A DNA stretch of 64,000 nucleotides from Acetobacter pomorum. GTDB lineage: Bacteria > Pseudomonadota > Alphaproteobacteria > Acetobacterales > Acetobacteraceae. Made by a program: the position numbers and the translations under genes. Positions 40,396 through 49,573 of this stretch are shown here, one piece after another. Every line of letters starts with the position of its first letter. Positions within the stretch are counted from its first letter, which is position 1. The notes under the pieces are model-generated. The model ran no database searches. It worked only from the letters and a program-made list of their open reading frames with translations, and was not told the origin of the DNA. Where the stretch lies: contig NZ_PEBQ01000144.1 of assembly GCF_002738225.1 (NCBI RefSeq), forward strand, positions 248,001 through 312,000, written 5' to 3'.

Positions 40396-41077
40396 CGTCC
40401 ACTTCCTGTAAGGGAGAAGGTGTGCTGCCAAACGTGTTGGCCCAAGATTGGGCCAGCGCGTAGTCCAGCTCCTGCATGGTGGTGGAAAGCCCCAGTTTGC
40501 GAAAGCTGGTTACGCCGTATTCCCTGATTCCGCACGGTACAATGCCTTCAAAATCCGCCATGTTGGGGTCTAGGTTGATGGCAACACCGTGCCAGCTTAC
40601 CCAGCGGGAAACACGCACCCCAATGGCGGCAATTTTTTCCTCTTTTCCGGTTTTGGGGTCCGTTACCCAAACTCCCACACGGCCTTCGCGCACTTCACCA
40701 TGAATGCCAAAATGGGCCAAAGCGCCAATCACCCACGATTCTAAAGCATGCACATAAGCGCGCAGGTCTCTTCCCGGTACGGGGCCGTGGGCGCGTTGCA
40801 GGTCTAGCATCACGTAAGCGGTTCTTTGTCCTGGGCCATGATAAGTCCACTGCCCACCGCGGCCTGCGTGATAGGTGGGGTAATGTGCAGGGTTAAAAAG
40901 ATCTTCTGCCTTGGCGGATGTGCCTGAAGTATAAAGGGGTGGATGCTCCAGTAACCACACGCGTTCTGTAGCTTCATCTGCACGAATGCTGCGGGCCATG
41001 CTTTCCATGCGGCTGAGTGCAAGGGGGTATGGAACCAGTTTTTTGCTGATTTCCCATAAAATCTGTTCTTTTGTCAT
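40376..41077 (-). CDS. lipB: Octanoyl-ACP:protein N-octanoyltransferase LipB
   Basis: Transfers octanoyl groups from ACP to lipoyl domains, the first step of de novo lipoate synthesis. The 233-residue sequence has [34 protein letters not shown] with the conserved RGG and HGPGQ blocks, [13 protein letters not shown] with the catalytic-type region, and GIVPCGI with the nucleophilic cysteine. It overlaps the convergent LolA-like gene. lipA is not in the window. Confidence 0.95.
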   Translation of the reverse strand: MTKEQILWEISKKLVPYPLALSRMESMARSIRADEATERVWLLEHPPLYTSGTSAKAEDLFNPAHYPTYHAGRGGQWTYHGPGQRTAYVMLDLQRAHGPVPGRDLRAYVHALESWVIGALAHFGIHGEVREGRVGVWVTDPKTGKEEKIAAIGVRVSRWVSWHGVAINLDPNMADFEGIVPCGIREYGVTSFRKLGLSTTMQELDYALAQSWANTFGSTPSPLQEVDVTQGPD

Positions 41078-41149
41078 TGCCGCACGTTCCTGCTTCGGCT
41101 ATAGGGCTGTTCACCAACGGTATCGCTCTTCTGGTGCCGATTGTCACGT

Positions 41150-41236
41150 GCGGCCGTGGCGGAATGGTAGACGCGCAAGCTTGAGGTGCTTGTGGGGGAA
41201 TACCCCGTGGAAGTTCGAGTCTTCTCGGCCGCACCA
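41150..41236 (+). tRNA. tRNA-Leu (GAG), CCA encoded
   Basis: The acceptor stem pairs GCGGCCG (41150-41156) with CGGCCGC (41226-41232), followed by A and encoded CCA. The anticodon loop TTGAGGT (41181-41187) gives anticodon GAG at 41183-41185. A long variable arm (GGGGGAATACCCC) identifies a class II tRNA, consistent with leucine. Confidence 0.97.
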
Positions 41237-41578
41237 TATTTCTTCAAAAACAAAATCCAATCAGAGCACGGTTTCAACCGGGTATGAAATGACATGCCTG
41301 TTTGGTGCATGTCTGTTCTGCTTACGTATAATTCCGCATTTTTGTGCACGAATTGTCATATTCACGCCTCTCTTTTCCAGTTTTTGGAATAGGCGCGTGG
41401 CTTTTGATGTGTAAAATAAAAGCTATGTAGAGTGTGACTTAAAGCACACACACGTGTTTTGGCGTGTTGGGTGCGTTTTGCCGCATTGTTGCGGGGCCAT
41501 ATTGTCGGCAGATATTTCTGTGTGGCAGGGTGGTTCTAATGGTTAAGGTCTAACCCGTTTTTTAAAGGTGCTGTATTC
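41237..41578. other. Intergenic region between tRNA-Leu and galU
   Basis: A 342-bp stretch without a credible gene. It has one perfect 7-bp hairpin, GACATGC (41291-41297) with GCATGTC (41307-41313), lacking a T-run. The second half is AT-richer and contains CAC/GTG-rich runs (CACACACACGTG near 41450). The galU promoter must lie here, but I cannot point to a convincing -35/-10 pair. Confidence 0.5.
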
Positions 41579-42469
41579 GTGTCTAACCCCAAGCCTTTAC
41601 GTAAAGCAGTCCTGCCTGTTGCAGGATTGGGAACGCGCTTTTTGCCTGCAACCAAGGCCATGCCAAAGGAAATGCTGCCTGTTGTTGATAGGCCGCTGAT
41701 TCAGTACGCGATTGATGAAGCGCGTGAAGCCGGGATTGAAGAGTTCTGCCTGATTACAGGCCGCGGCAAGGACTCCCTTATTGATTATTTTGATATTGCA
41801 TACGAGCTGGAAGACACGCTGAGAGAACGCCACAAGCTGGATTGCCTGAAAGCGCTGGAACCCAGTTTTATTGAGGCCGGGTCTCTTATTGCTGTGCGCC
41901 AGCAGGAACCTCTGGGCCTTGGGCATGCCATCTGGTGCGCGCGCGCCTTTATTGGTGATGATCCGTTTGCCATCCTGCTGCCCGATGACATCGTGCAGGC
42001 GGCATCTGGCAAGGGTTGCCTGAAGCAACTGGCCGATGCCTATCATGAAACCGGCGGGAGTGTTGTGGCCGTTACAGAAGTGCCGCGTGAGCAGACAAAC
42101 CGCTACGGTATTCTGGATGTTGGCAAGGATGATGGGCGCCTTGTGGAAGTAAAAGGGCTGGTTGAAAAGCCTAAACCTGAAGATGCCCCTTCCAACCTTT
42201 CCATTATTGGCCGTTACGTCCTTACGCCAGAAGTCATGCCCTATCTTTCCAAGCTGGAAAAAGGCGCGGGTGGAGAAGTGCAGCTGACAGATGCCATGGC
42301 AAAAACCATTGGTGAGGTGCCTTTCCACGGCTTGCGGTATGAAGGTACCCGTTATGATTGTGGTAACAAGCTTGGCTTCCTTGAAGCGCAGGTGGCCTTT
42401 GCTCTGGAACGGCCAGATCTTGCCGATGGCGTAAAGACATTTTTGAAAAAGTATATAGATAAAGTCTGA
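41579..42469 (+). CDS. galU: UTP--glucose-1-phosphate uridylyltransferase
   Basis: Makes UDP-glucose, the donor for cellulose, exopolysaccharide and lipopolysaccharide synthesis. The 296-residue protein has the nucleotidyltransferase signature AGLGTRFLPATKAMPKEMLPV, then QKEPLGLGHA-like QQEPLGLGHA and ILLPDDI. It starts with GTG at 41579 after AAGGTG. Its stop overlaps the start of the next gene, a phosphomutase that makes its substrate glucose-1-phosphate. Confidence 0.96.
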   Translation: MSNPKPLRKAVLPVAGLGTRFLPATKAMPKEMLPVVDRPLIQYAIDEAREAGIEEFCLITGRGKDSLIDYFDIAYELEDTLRERHKLDCLKALEPSFIEAGSLIAVRQQEPLGLGHAIWCARAFIGDDPFAILLPDDIVQAASGKGCLKQLADAYHETGGSVVAVTEVPREQTNRYGILDVGKDDGRLVEVKGLVEKPKPEDAPSNLSIIGRYVLTPEVMPYLSKLEKGAGGEVQLTDAMAKTIGEVPFHGLRYEGTRYDCGNKLGFLEAQVAFALERPDLADGVKTFLKKYIDKV

Positions 42470-43878
42470 TGTCTTTTACGCATAGGTTTGAAGCAACCAG
42501 CCTGCGTGAATACGATATTCGCGGAATTGTTGGTAAAACCCTTTCAACCGATGATGCGTTTGCCATAGGCCGCACATTTGGCAGTATTGTGCGCCGTAAT
42601 GGGGGAAAAAGGCTGGTTGTTGGCTATGATGGCCGCCTGTCTTCCCCCTTGCTGGAAGAAGCATTGGTGCGCGGTGCTTTGGAGTGTGGTCTGAATGTGG
42701 TGCGTGTGGGGCGTGGCCCCACACCCATGCTGTATTATGGGGCCGTGGCGCTTAAAGCCGATGGTGCGATTATGGTAACTGGCAGCCATAATCCGCCAGA
42801 CCACAACGGTTTTAAAATAACCTTGGCTGGCAAACCTTTTTTTGGTGCCCAGATCAGGGAACTGGGTAATCTGTCAGCCAGAGGCGATGTGGTGCCAGCA
42901 GGAAAAGGCACCGTACGCGATGTGGATATTCGTGAAGAATATGTGGAACGCCTTGTAAAGGATTACATCGGCGGACAGCGCAAGCTGAAGGTTGTCTGGG
43001 ATAACGGCAACAGCTCCGCCGGTGAAGTTCTGGAAATGCTGGTGGAAAAACTGCCGGGCGAGCATATTGTGCTGAACGCCAAAATTGACGGCACTTTTCC
43101 CGCACATCACCCTGATCCAACAGTTGCCAGCAATCTAGAACAGCTTATTGCTTCTGTGCGTGAGAACAAGGCTGATCTGGGTATTGCCTTTGATGGGGAT
43201 GCAGACCGCATTGGCGTGGTGGACAACACAGGCGGCATTCTGTGGGGTGATCAGCTTCTGATTCTGCTGGCGCGGGATGTGCTGAGGTCGCATCCCGGTG
43301 CCACTATTATTGCTGATGTAAAAGCTAGCCAGGTGCTGTTTGATGAAGTGGCACATGCTGGCGGCAAGCCACTGATGTGGCGCACAGGCCATTCGCTCAT
43401 CAAATCCAAAATGGCGGAAACAGGTTCACCGCTGGCGGGTGAAATGTCTGGTCATATCTTTTTTGCAGATAAGTGGTACGGGTTTGATGATGGCCTGTAC
43501 GCTGGCGTACGGGTGCTGGATATTGTTGCCCGTATGGATGCGCCGCTTTCTGCTTTTCGTGAAGCGCTACCCAAAACCATCTCTACTCCAGAAGTGCGTT
43601 TTGAGTGCGATGACCGCCGCAAGTTTAAAGTGATTGAGGACGTTGCCGCTCGCCTGCGTAAGGAGGGTGCAGATGTTTCTGAAATTGATGGTGTACGTGT
43701 CAACACGCCAAATGGTTGGTGGCTGCTGCGGGCTTCCAATACACAGGCCGTTCTGGTTGCGCGCGCAGAAGGCCGGACAGAAGCTGATCTGGCATGTCTG
43801 AAGGATGCATTGATAAAGCAGCTTGAGCTTTCTGCCGTGCCATGCCCTGATTTTTCAGGCAACAGTTCCGGGCATTAA
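42469..43878 (+). CDS. Phosphomannomutase/phosphoglucomutase (alpha-D-phosphohexomutase family)
   Basis: Interconverts hexose 6- and 1-phosphates. The 469-residue sequence has the catalytic serine loop TGSHNPPDHNGFK near residues 102-114, the metal-binding loop FDGDADRIGVV, a sugar-binding GEMSGHIFF and a C-terminal phosphate-binding RASNTQ. GEMSGH suits a bifunctional AlgC/ManB-type enzyme. Coupling to galU (TGATG) points to supply of glucose-1-phosphate for UDP-glucose. Confidence 0.94.
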   Translation: MSFTHRFEATSLREYDIRGIVGKTLSTDDAFAIGRTFGSIVRRNGGKRLVVGYDGRLSSPLLEEALVRGALECGLNVVRVGRGPTPMLYYGAVALKADGAIMVTGSHNPPDHNGFKITLAGKPFFGAQIRELGNLSARGDVVPAGKGTVRDVDIREEYVERLVKDYIGGQRKLKVVWDNGNSSAGEVLEMLVEKLPGEHIVLNAKIDGTFPAHHPDPTVASNLEQLIASVRENKADLGIAFDGDADRIGVVDNTGGILWGDQLLILLARDVLRSHPGATIIADVKASQVLFDEVAHAGGKPLMWRTGHSLIKSKMAETGSPLAGEMSGHIFFADKWYGFDDGLYAGVRVLDIVARMDAPLSAFREALPKTISTPEVRFECDDRRKFKVIEDVAARLRKEGADVSEIDGVRVNTPNGWWLLRASNTQAVLVARAEGRTEADLACLKDALIKQLELSAVPCPDFSGNSSGH

Positions 43879-43904
43879 GTTTTTAGCTTAGGCAGTAAGA
43901 TCAG

Positions 43905-43939
43905 GCGGGCGGCTTTTCGGGGCCGCCCGCTTTGCTTTT
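43905..43939 (+). terminator. Rho-independent terminator of galU-phosphomutase
   Basis: A perfect 9-bp GC-rich stem, GCGGGCGGC (43905-43913) with GCCGCCCGC (43922-43930), with an 8-base loop and a following TTTGCTTTT. It lies 26 bases after the phosphomutase stop and isolates that operon from moaA. Confidence 0.92.
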
Positions 43940-44015
43940 GTGGGGTGTATGTTTTTCCGTCATCATCCTTCAAACTCTCGTTTAATGTGGTGTGGATTTC
44001 TGTTATAGAGAACCA

Positions 44016-45032
44016 ATGTTGTCCTCTTTAACGGACCCTGCCGGGCGGCGGATTTCCTACCTGCGTGTATCGGTAACAGACCGGTGCGACATGCGGTGTA
44101 CATACTGCATGGCCGAACGCATGACCTTTCTGCCGCGCTCAGATGTTCTGGATTACGATGAACTGCTGCGCCTATGCCGTGTGTTTGTGCAGCACGGTGT
44201 GCGCCGCCTGCGTATAACAGGCGGAGAGCCTTTGGTGCGTCGTGATATCGGCCCGTTTTTTCAGGAACTGGGCACGTGGCTCAAACAGTCCGATAATCGG
44301 GGCCGGTTGGAAGAACTGACACTGACCACCAATGGCAGCCATTTGGCCCAATATGCGCAAACATTGTTTGATGCCGGTGTACGCCGTGTGAATGTTAGTC
44401 TGGATACGCTGGATGAAGCACGGTTTGCGCAAATAACCCGCAGGGGTAAGCTGGCCGCCACGCTGGAAGGTATACGTGCGGCGCGTGAGGTTGGCTTGGC
44501 GCTGCGTATCAATACCGTTGCCATGGCCGGTGTGAACGATGATGAATTTGATACGCTGCTGGCATGGTGTGGAGAAATAGGTGCAGATCTGTGCCTGATT
44601 GAAACCATGCCAATGGGGGATACGGGAGAGGATCGCACATCCCGTTATCTGCCATTGCTGGATGTGAAGGCAGATTTATCTAAACGATGGACACTCACAC
44701 CTATTCCAGATGTCACCGGCGGCCCGGCGCGATATTTGCGGGTAGGGGAAACAGGCCGACGCTTGGGGCTTATTACCCCTATGAGCCACAATTTCTGTGC
44801 AACCTGCAACCGCGTCAGATTATCGTGCACGGGGCGGCTTTATACGTGTTTGGGGCAGGAAGATGGTGCTGATTTACGTAGTCTGATGCGCGCAGGCGCA
44901 GATGATGCTGCGTTGGAAAACGCCATTCAGGATGCCATTGCACGCAAACCTAAAGGACACGACTTTTTACTTGGCGCATCGGAAGGTGATGTCTCCGGCC
45001 CGCAACGGCATATGAGCGTTACGGGCGGGTAA
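44016..45032 (+). CDS. moaA: GTP 3',8-cyclase MoaA
   Basis: Radical SAM enzyme that starts molybdopterin synthesis by converting GTP to 3',8-cyclo-7,8-dihydro-GTP. From the ATG at 44016 it has 338 residues, with the SAM cluster CxxxCxxC at Cys24, Cys28 and Cys31, the second cluster in FCATCNRVRLSC...TCLG, and the activity-required C-terminal GG. It is not next to the other molybdopterin genes in the window, so cofactor synthesis is scattered over the chromosome. Confidence 0.95.
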   Translation: MLSSLTDPAGRRISYLRVSVTDRCDMRCTYCMAERMTFLPRSDVLDYDELLRLCRVFVQHGVRRLRITGGEPLVRRDIGPFFQELGTWLKQSDNRGRLEELTLTTNGSHLAQYAQTLFDAGVRRVNVSLDTLDEARFAQITRRGKLAATLEGIRAAREVGLALRINTVAMAGVNDDEFDTLLAWCGEIGADLCLIETMPMGDTGEDRTSRYLPLLDVKADLSKRWTLTPIPDVTGGPARYLRVGETGRRLGLITPMSHNFCATCNRVRLSCTGRLYTCLGQEDGADLRSLMRAGADDAALENAIQDAIARKPKGHDFLLGASEGDVSGPQRHMSVTGG

Positions 45033-45043
45033 AATCTGCTGTG

Positions 45044-45919
45044 TTAGTCTTTGGTTAAAGGTTGGGGCTGCTTTTGTAGCACTTCATGCAGGGAATGTGT
45101 GAACTGCCCCGGTGTAAGGGGTTGTGGCTGATTGCCAGAGGGTGACCACGCCGCCAATATGGCCATATGTAATGGCATGCAAAAGCTTTCAGCCTTTTTA
45201 TCTTCCAGTTCATGCGCTGCGGCAGCAAACATCAGTCGTGGGGGAATGGTACGCGGGCGCAAGGCGAGGGCATTGCTTTCTCCCGCTGCGCGTAAATCTG
45301 CCATCAGCGCGCGTAAGGAGCGATAACGCAGTTCCAGCGTTTCCGTATCCACAACAGGCAGGGCGAATCCTGCGCGTTGCAGTAGGGATACACAGCTTTG
45401 CTGCGTAGGTAGGGGCGATACACGGGGGGAAACGCCATCGCTTACTGCCAGCTCCGCCATTTCCAGCGCCTGCCGTAATGGCCGCAGTGTGGGTAAAATA
45501 GGAATACTGGCTAAAAACAGGCCATCTGGCCGCAGAATAGAACGGATTTGGTGAAATAGCCCAGGCAGATCATTCACCCAATGCAGGGAAAGGTTGGCAA
45601 TCACCAAATCAAAACTGCCAGGTGCAAAGGGTAGATGTTCTTCATCTGCGCAAATGCTTGGGGCTGCGGCACAACGTGCCTGTGCTTCGGAAAGATCGCA
45701 CGCAATGGTCGGAATCTTTCGGCGCTCCAGCCCCTGACAGATAATGCCGCGCCCACCAATATCCAGCGCGCATGAAAACGAACGCATGACATCATCCAGC
45801 CGATCCAGCAAAATATCAGCAGCGGCTTCCAATATGGGCGCTGTGGCATGCTGTGTACGGGCTGCACGATCGCGGTGCAGTTTTACAGCTTTGCGGTCAA
45901 AAATTACGGGCACATTCAT
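45044..45919 (-). CDS. SAM-dependent methyltransferase (BioC/NDUFAF5-like)
   Basis: A 291-residue class I methyltransferase with motif I as ALDIGGRG near residues 51-58 and ANLSLHWVNDLPG, the same block that marks BioC. An N-terminal IFDRKAVKLHRDRAA segment matches the NDUFAF5-type assembly factors of alphaproteobacteria and mitochondria. Because a true BioC domain occurs in bioCD, this is probably the NDUFAF5-like protein, which hydroxylates or modifies a complex I subunit in mitochondria. It diverges from comF, the usual alphaproteobacterial setting. Confidence 0.82.
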   Translation of the reverse strand: MNVPVIFDRKAVKLHRDRAARTQHATAPILEAAADILLDRLDDVMRSFSCALDIGGRGIICQGLERRKIPTIACDLSEAQARCAAAPSICADEEHLPFAPGSFDLVIANLSLHWVNDLPGLFHQIRSILRPDGLFLASIPILPTLRPLRQALEMAELAVSDGVSPRVSPLPTQQSCVSLLQRAGFALPVVDTETLELRYRSLRALMADLRAAGESNALALRPRTIPPRLMFAAAAHELEDKKAESFCMPLHMAILAAWSPSGNQPQPLTPGQFTHSLHEVLQKQPQPLTKD

Positions 45920-45991
45920 TTAACATTATGTGCGTGCGTGCTTGCCATTTGCCAAGGATGAAGGGTTGGAAATTTTGTGTGAACCCCAGAT

Positions 45992-46759
45992 ATGCAGATG
46001 AAGATACGCAAGCTGGGTACAGCCCTCTTGGATGTTTTGTATCCACCATCGTGCTTGTTATGTGGGGCAGATGTAGCACAACATGGGCTGACCTGCGTTT
46101 CCTGTTTTGGGCGCCTTCAACCTATTACACATCCGTTTTGTGATGCTTGTGGGGCTCCACAGTCTTCTCAGGAAAATTTGGGGCGTACCGGTTTATGCGC
46201 AGCGTGTGAGCAGCATCATCCAGCATGGCAGCATGCACGTGCGGCTTTTGTATATACGGCAGCAGCCAGAGATCTGATTTTACAGTTAAAATATGCAGAT
46301 AGAATAGAAAATGCTCGTTTTCTGGCACAACGTATGGCGCAGATTGGGCAGGATATTCTACAGCCTGGTACTGTACTGGTGCCTGTGCCAGTACATCGGT
46401 GGCGATTGCTCCGGCGGAGATACAATCAGGCTGCATTGCTGGCAAATGAAGTGGCCCGCATAAAACATTTACAGGTGGCGCCAGATGCCCTTATGCGTAC
46501 GCGCGCCACAACAAAACTAGCAGGATTTTCCCGCAAGGAACGTCAGCAGGAAATGCAAAGTGCAATGACATTTAAGCCCAAATGGCAGCAAAAATTGCAG
46601 GGCCGGTCAGTTGTGCTGGTGGATGATCTGCTGACAACAGGCGCAACCGCAACAGCCTGTGTGCAGGCATTGCATCTGGCAGGCGTGCATGACATCAGCC
46701 TTCTTGTTGCCGGGCTGGTGCCTGCGCGGCCGGAAGTTGATATAAACCTGCCAGAATAA
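45992..46759 (+). CDS. comF: ComF family phosphoribosyltransferase-like protein
   Basis: A 255-residue protein with an N-terminal zinc-ribbon region of four Cys-x2-Cys pairs (Cys21/24, 35/38, 50/53, 69/72) and a C-terminal phosphoribosyltransferase domain with VDDLLTTGAT near residue 210. ComF homologues support DNA uptake in naturally competent bacteria and are conserved widely elsewhere. Local context (glutaredoxin, DUF1178 downstream) is the usual alphaproteobacterial order. Confidence 0.9.
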   Translation: MQMKIRKLGTALLDVLYPPSCLLCGADVAQHGLTCVSCFGRLQPITHPFCDACGAPQSSQENLGRTGLCAACEQHHPAWQHARAAFVYTAAARDLILQLKYADRIENARFLAQRMAQIGQDILQPGTVLVPVPVHRWRLLRRRYNQAALLANEVARIKHLQVAPDALMRTRATTKLAGFSRKERQQEMQSAMTFKPKWQQKLQGRSVVLVDDLLTTGATATACVQALHLAGVHDISLLVAGLVPARPEVDINLPE

Positions 46760-46816
46760 CTGTGTGCTATATAAAGCCACATAAGCCTGAAATATATATG
46801 CAGAAGGATACTGTTT

Positions 46817-47077
46817 ATGCCTGAAATCGAGATTTATACGCAGCCGGGGTGCCCTTTTTGCATACGGGCTGTTTCATTGCTGGAAAGCAAAAAGGTGCCG
46901 TTTAAAGAAATTAACGCGCCGCGCGGTACCCCGGAACGGGAAGATGCCATCCGTCGTTCAGGTGGGAGCACCACTGTCCCACAAGTGTTTGTTGGAGATC
47001 GCTGCCTGGGGGGATGTGATGATCTGATGTCATTGCAGCGGCAAGGCAAACTGGATGCGGCTTTGGGTTTGGATTGA
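46817..47077 (+). CDS. grxC: Glutaredoxin 3
   Basis: An 86-residue dithiol glutaredoxin with the active site CPFC at Cys12-Cys15, the TVPQVFVG cis-proline block and the GGCDDLMSL glutathione-binding end. It reduces disulfides with glutathione in the cytoplasm. It is followed 26 bp later by the DUF1178 gene. Confidence 0.95.
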   Translation: MPEIEIYTQPGCPFCIRAVSLLESKKVPFKEINAPRGTPEREDAIRRSGGSTTVPQVFVGDRCLGGCDDLMSLQRQGKLDAALGLD

Positions 47078-47103
47078 ATCGGGAACGGCAGGAGTAAAAG
47101 CGG

Positions 47104-47586
47104 ATGATTTGTTATCAGCTCTGCTGTGCGAATGGGCATACGTTTGAAGGCTGGTATCGGGATAGCGCCGCTTTTGCACGTCTGAAACAGGAAAATCTGC
47201 TCAGTTGCGCCGTTTGTGGCTCGCCCAAGGTGGAGCAGGCACTTATGGCGCCTGCCATTGTTAAGGGAAGTTCGCGCCCGAAAAAGGCAGAAACACCTGC
47301 GCCAGAAGCAACACCGCATCAGCCTGAAGCATCTGTGGCTGAGCAGCCACCTCACTCAAGGCAACCAGATAATCTGATGGAGGCTTTGCGCCAGATCAGA
47401 GCTGTGGTGGAAGAAAACTGCGAAAATGTGGGTTCCAATTTTGCGGATGAAGCCTTGCGTATTCATCATGGCGAAGCCCCGGAGCGGGGCATCTATGGGG
47501 ATATGACGGCCGCAGAGCGCGAAATGCTGGAAGATGAAGGGGTTGATGTGCTGCCGTTGCCATGGGTACGCAAGACCGACAGCTGA
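47104..47586 (+). CDS. DUF1178 family protein
   Basis: A 160-residue protein opening with MICYQLCCANGHTFEGWY, then CAVCGSPKVEQALMAP, so it has a zinc-ribbon-like pair of cysteine pairs at the N-terminus. The middle is Pro/Glu/Ala-rich and the C-terminus (FADEALRIHHGEAPERGIYG through VLPLPW) is the conserved DUF1178 end. Function is unknown. It probably shares a transcript with grxC. Confidence 0.9.
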   Translation: MICYQLCCANGHTFEGWYRDSAAFARLKQENLLSCAVCGSPKVEQALMAPAIVKGSSRPKKAETPAPEATPHQPEASVAEQPPHSRQPDNLMEALRQIRAVVEENCENVGSNFADEALRIHHGEAPERGIYGDMTAAEREMLEDEGVDVLPLPWVRKTDS

Positions 47587-47715
47587 TTTTTCGGGGTTGT
47601 CGGAATGGTAAAAGGGGTGGCAGGCAGGGCGTATGGTGCCCAAATTAATGGGCAGACTGGCCCGTTACACAGAATGGTATGTTGGAAACAGGGCCGGGCG
47701 AAGGAGAAAAAGAGC

Positions 47716-48228
47716 ATGAAAAACTTCATGGCGCGTGGCGTTCAAACTGGTGTCAGGGCTTTTTTTCTTTCGTCTCTGTTAGGTATGGCTGCTGCGTTTT
47801 TGCCGGTGGCTGCGCAGCCAGCCATGGCAGATTCTGTTGCAGCGGGTGGGGAAGAAAGCCTGATGGGCTACTGGCTCAGTCAGGATCATGATGGTGTTTT
47901 CAAGATTGAAAAATGTGGGGCAACCATTTGCGGGCGATTGATCGGGTTGCGCTATGATGGCACGGATGTTCCCAAGGGGCATGACGGAAAAACCGAATGT
48001 AACCTGCTGATGTTAACAGATTTTCGCCCCCTGAAAGACGAAAAGAACAAATGGGAGGGAAATATTCTGGATCCTGATAGTGGGCACAAATACGATGCCC
48101 GGATCTGGTCTCCCCAATCAGGCGTAATGAAGCTGCGCGGGTATCTTGGGCTTCCCATTTTTGGTGAAACGCAAACATGGACACGTTATTCCGGGCCGCC
48201 AATGGGGCCGGTATGCAAAATGCCCTGA
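47716..48228 (+). CDS. Secreted DUF2147 family protein
   Basis: A 170-residue protein with a signal peptide ending at about residue 38 (AQPAMADS) and a DUF2147 domain: LMGYWLSQDHDGVFKIEKC, ICGRLIGLRY, GNILDPDSGHKYDARIW and LGLPIFGETQTWTRY. The cysteines suggest disulfides in the periplasm. A GAAGGAGA ribosome binding site fixes the ATG at 47716. Function in the family is not established. Confidence 0.9.
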   Translation: MKNFMARGVQTGVRAFFLSSLLGMAAAFLPVAAQPAMADSVAAGGEESLMGYWLSQDHDGVFKIEKCGATICGRLIGLRYDGTDVPKGHDGKTECNLLMLTDFRPLKDEKNKWEGNILDPDSGHKYDARIWSPQSGVMKLRGYLGLPIFGETQTWTRYSGPPMGPVCKMP

Positions 48229-48259
48229 GCCAACGCGTGTGAAGGAGAAAAACAGGGTT

Positions 48260-49522
48260 ATGAGCGGCTCGTTTTCGCGTCGTGCTTTCGGGCTGTGTGG
48301 TCTGGCATTTGGTTTTGTGGGAAGTGCATATGCGCGGGCGGATGATGATACGCCTGCACCAGATGCGCAGGATACAACAGCACCTGCGCCAGCAGAGCGT
48401 ATTTTATGCTATGTAGGCGGTTATACGCAGCATGGCCCGCCAGGTGGAAATGGTGATGGCATTACGGTTTTTGAAATGGACCAAAAAACCGGCCAACTGC
48501 ACCATCTCAATACGTTTACAGATATTGCCAGCCCATCTTTTATTGCGTTTTCTCCGGATAAGCGTTTTCTCTACGCTGTTAACGAAATCAATGATTTTGA
48601 AGGAAAAAACACCGGGGCCGTTACAGCTTTCTCGGTAGATCAGGGCACGGGTGCTCTTACAAAGCTGAATACGGTCTCTTCTGGCGGTGCAGATCCAGCG
48701 CATCTTAGCGTGCATCCATCTGGCCGATACGTAATGGTTGCCAATTACACCGGTGGAAACTTTGCGCTGCTGGCTGTGCAGAAAGATGGTTCCCTAGGGC
48801 GGATGACAACCCTTATCCATAACACAGGCCCACGTATGCCAGATCGGGCTGCGGATAATCCACCGGGTAACTTTGCAGTGAGTGACCATTCCGGTTCTCA
48901 CCCTCATATGATCCACACAGATCCATCCGGCCGCTTTGTTGTTGTGGCAGATGCCGGGCTGGATCGGATGTATGTTTACAGTATCAATCTGGATACAGGG
49001 CGTTTGTTTCCGGCCCAAAAGCCTTTTACCACTATGACAGAAGGTTCAGCTCCACGGCATTTTCAGTTTTCTGCCGACGGTTTGCGCCTGTACATTCTGT
49101 GCGAGCAGGATTCCAAAGTGGTGGTGGCAACCTTTGATGCCAAAACGGGGAATATTGCGCCCCAGCAGGCTGTAAGCAGCTTAACAGCACATTTTAGGGG
49201 CAGCACGCTGGCGGCCGGTATACTGTTTTCCCCCGATGAGCATTTTCTTTATGTCTCAAACCGTTTGGGCGATTCTCTGGCTGTGTTTCAGGTTGCCAAC
49301 GATGGCGGCCTGACATTGGTGGATGAAATCTGGACACATGCTGATTATGGGCGTGCGCTTAAATTTGATCCAACCGGTAGCTATTTGTATGTGGCCAATC
49401 AGCGGAGTGATTCAATCACATCTTTTCGGGTGGATAAAACCACAGGCAAGATTGGCTTTACATGGGATTTTACACCCATTGGCAGCCCAACATGCTTTGA
49501 GTTTCTGACACTTTCTTCTTAA
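48260..49522 (+). CDS. Tat-exported lactonase family beta-propeller (6-phosphogluconolactonase/YbhE type)
   Basis: A 420-residue protein of the seven-bladed lactonase family, with LCYVGGYTQ near the start of the domain, repeated DPSGRFV/HPSGRYV/SPDEHFLYV strand motifs and a terminal SPTCFEF. The N-terminus reads SRRAFGLCGL, a twin-arginine signal followed by a hydrophobic stretch and AYARA, so export by Tat is predicted. A periplasmic location is unlike cytoplasmic YbhE, so the substrate may be an oxidised sugar lactone made by periplasmic dehydrogenases rather than 6-phosphogluconolactone; this is inference. Confidence 0.87.
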   Translation: MSGSFSRRAFGLCGLAFGFVGSAYARADDDTPAPDAQDTTAPAPAERILCYVGGYTQHGPPGGNGDGITVFEMDQKTGQLHHLNTFTDIASPSFIAFSPDKRFLYAVNEINDFEGKNTGAVTAFSVDQGTGALTKLNTVSSGGADPAHLSVHPSGRYVMVANYTGGNFALLAVQKDGSLGRMTTLIHNTGPRMPDRAADNPPGNFAVSDHSGSHPHMIHTDPSGRFVVVADAGLDRMYVYSINLDTGRLFPAQKPFTTMTEGSAPRHFQFSADGLRLYILCEQDSKVVVATFDAKTGNIAPQQAVSSLTAHFRGSTLAAGILFSPDEHFLYVSNRLGDSLAVFQVANDGGLTLVDEIWTHADYGRALKFDPTGSYLYVANQRSDSITSFRVDKTTGKIGFTWDFTPIGSPTCFEFLTLSS

Positions 49523-49547
49523 TTTCATAAGCAAGAAAGTGTCAGAA
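49503..49547. terminator. Long hairpin overlapping the end of the lactonase gene
   Basis: TTCTGACACTTTCTT (49503-49517) and AAGAAAGTGTCAGAA (49533-49547) form a perfect 15-bp stem that contains the last lactonase codons; an inner CTTA/TAAG extends it. The lactonase stop TAA (49520-49522) is in the loop region. It lies between convergent genes and should terminate or stabilise the transcript end. Confidence 0.75.
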
Positions 49548-49573
49548 TACATTGATGTTAAAGTAATTAGGTA

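Noticed and set aside
41237..41578. Small protein gene after tRNA-Leu
   Set aside because: The only frames are short, lack ribosome binding sites and carry no coding-like composition.
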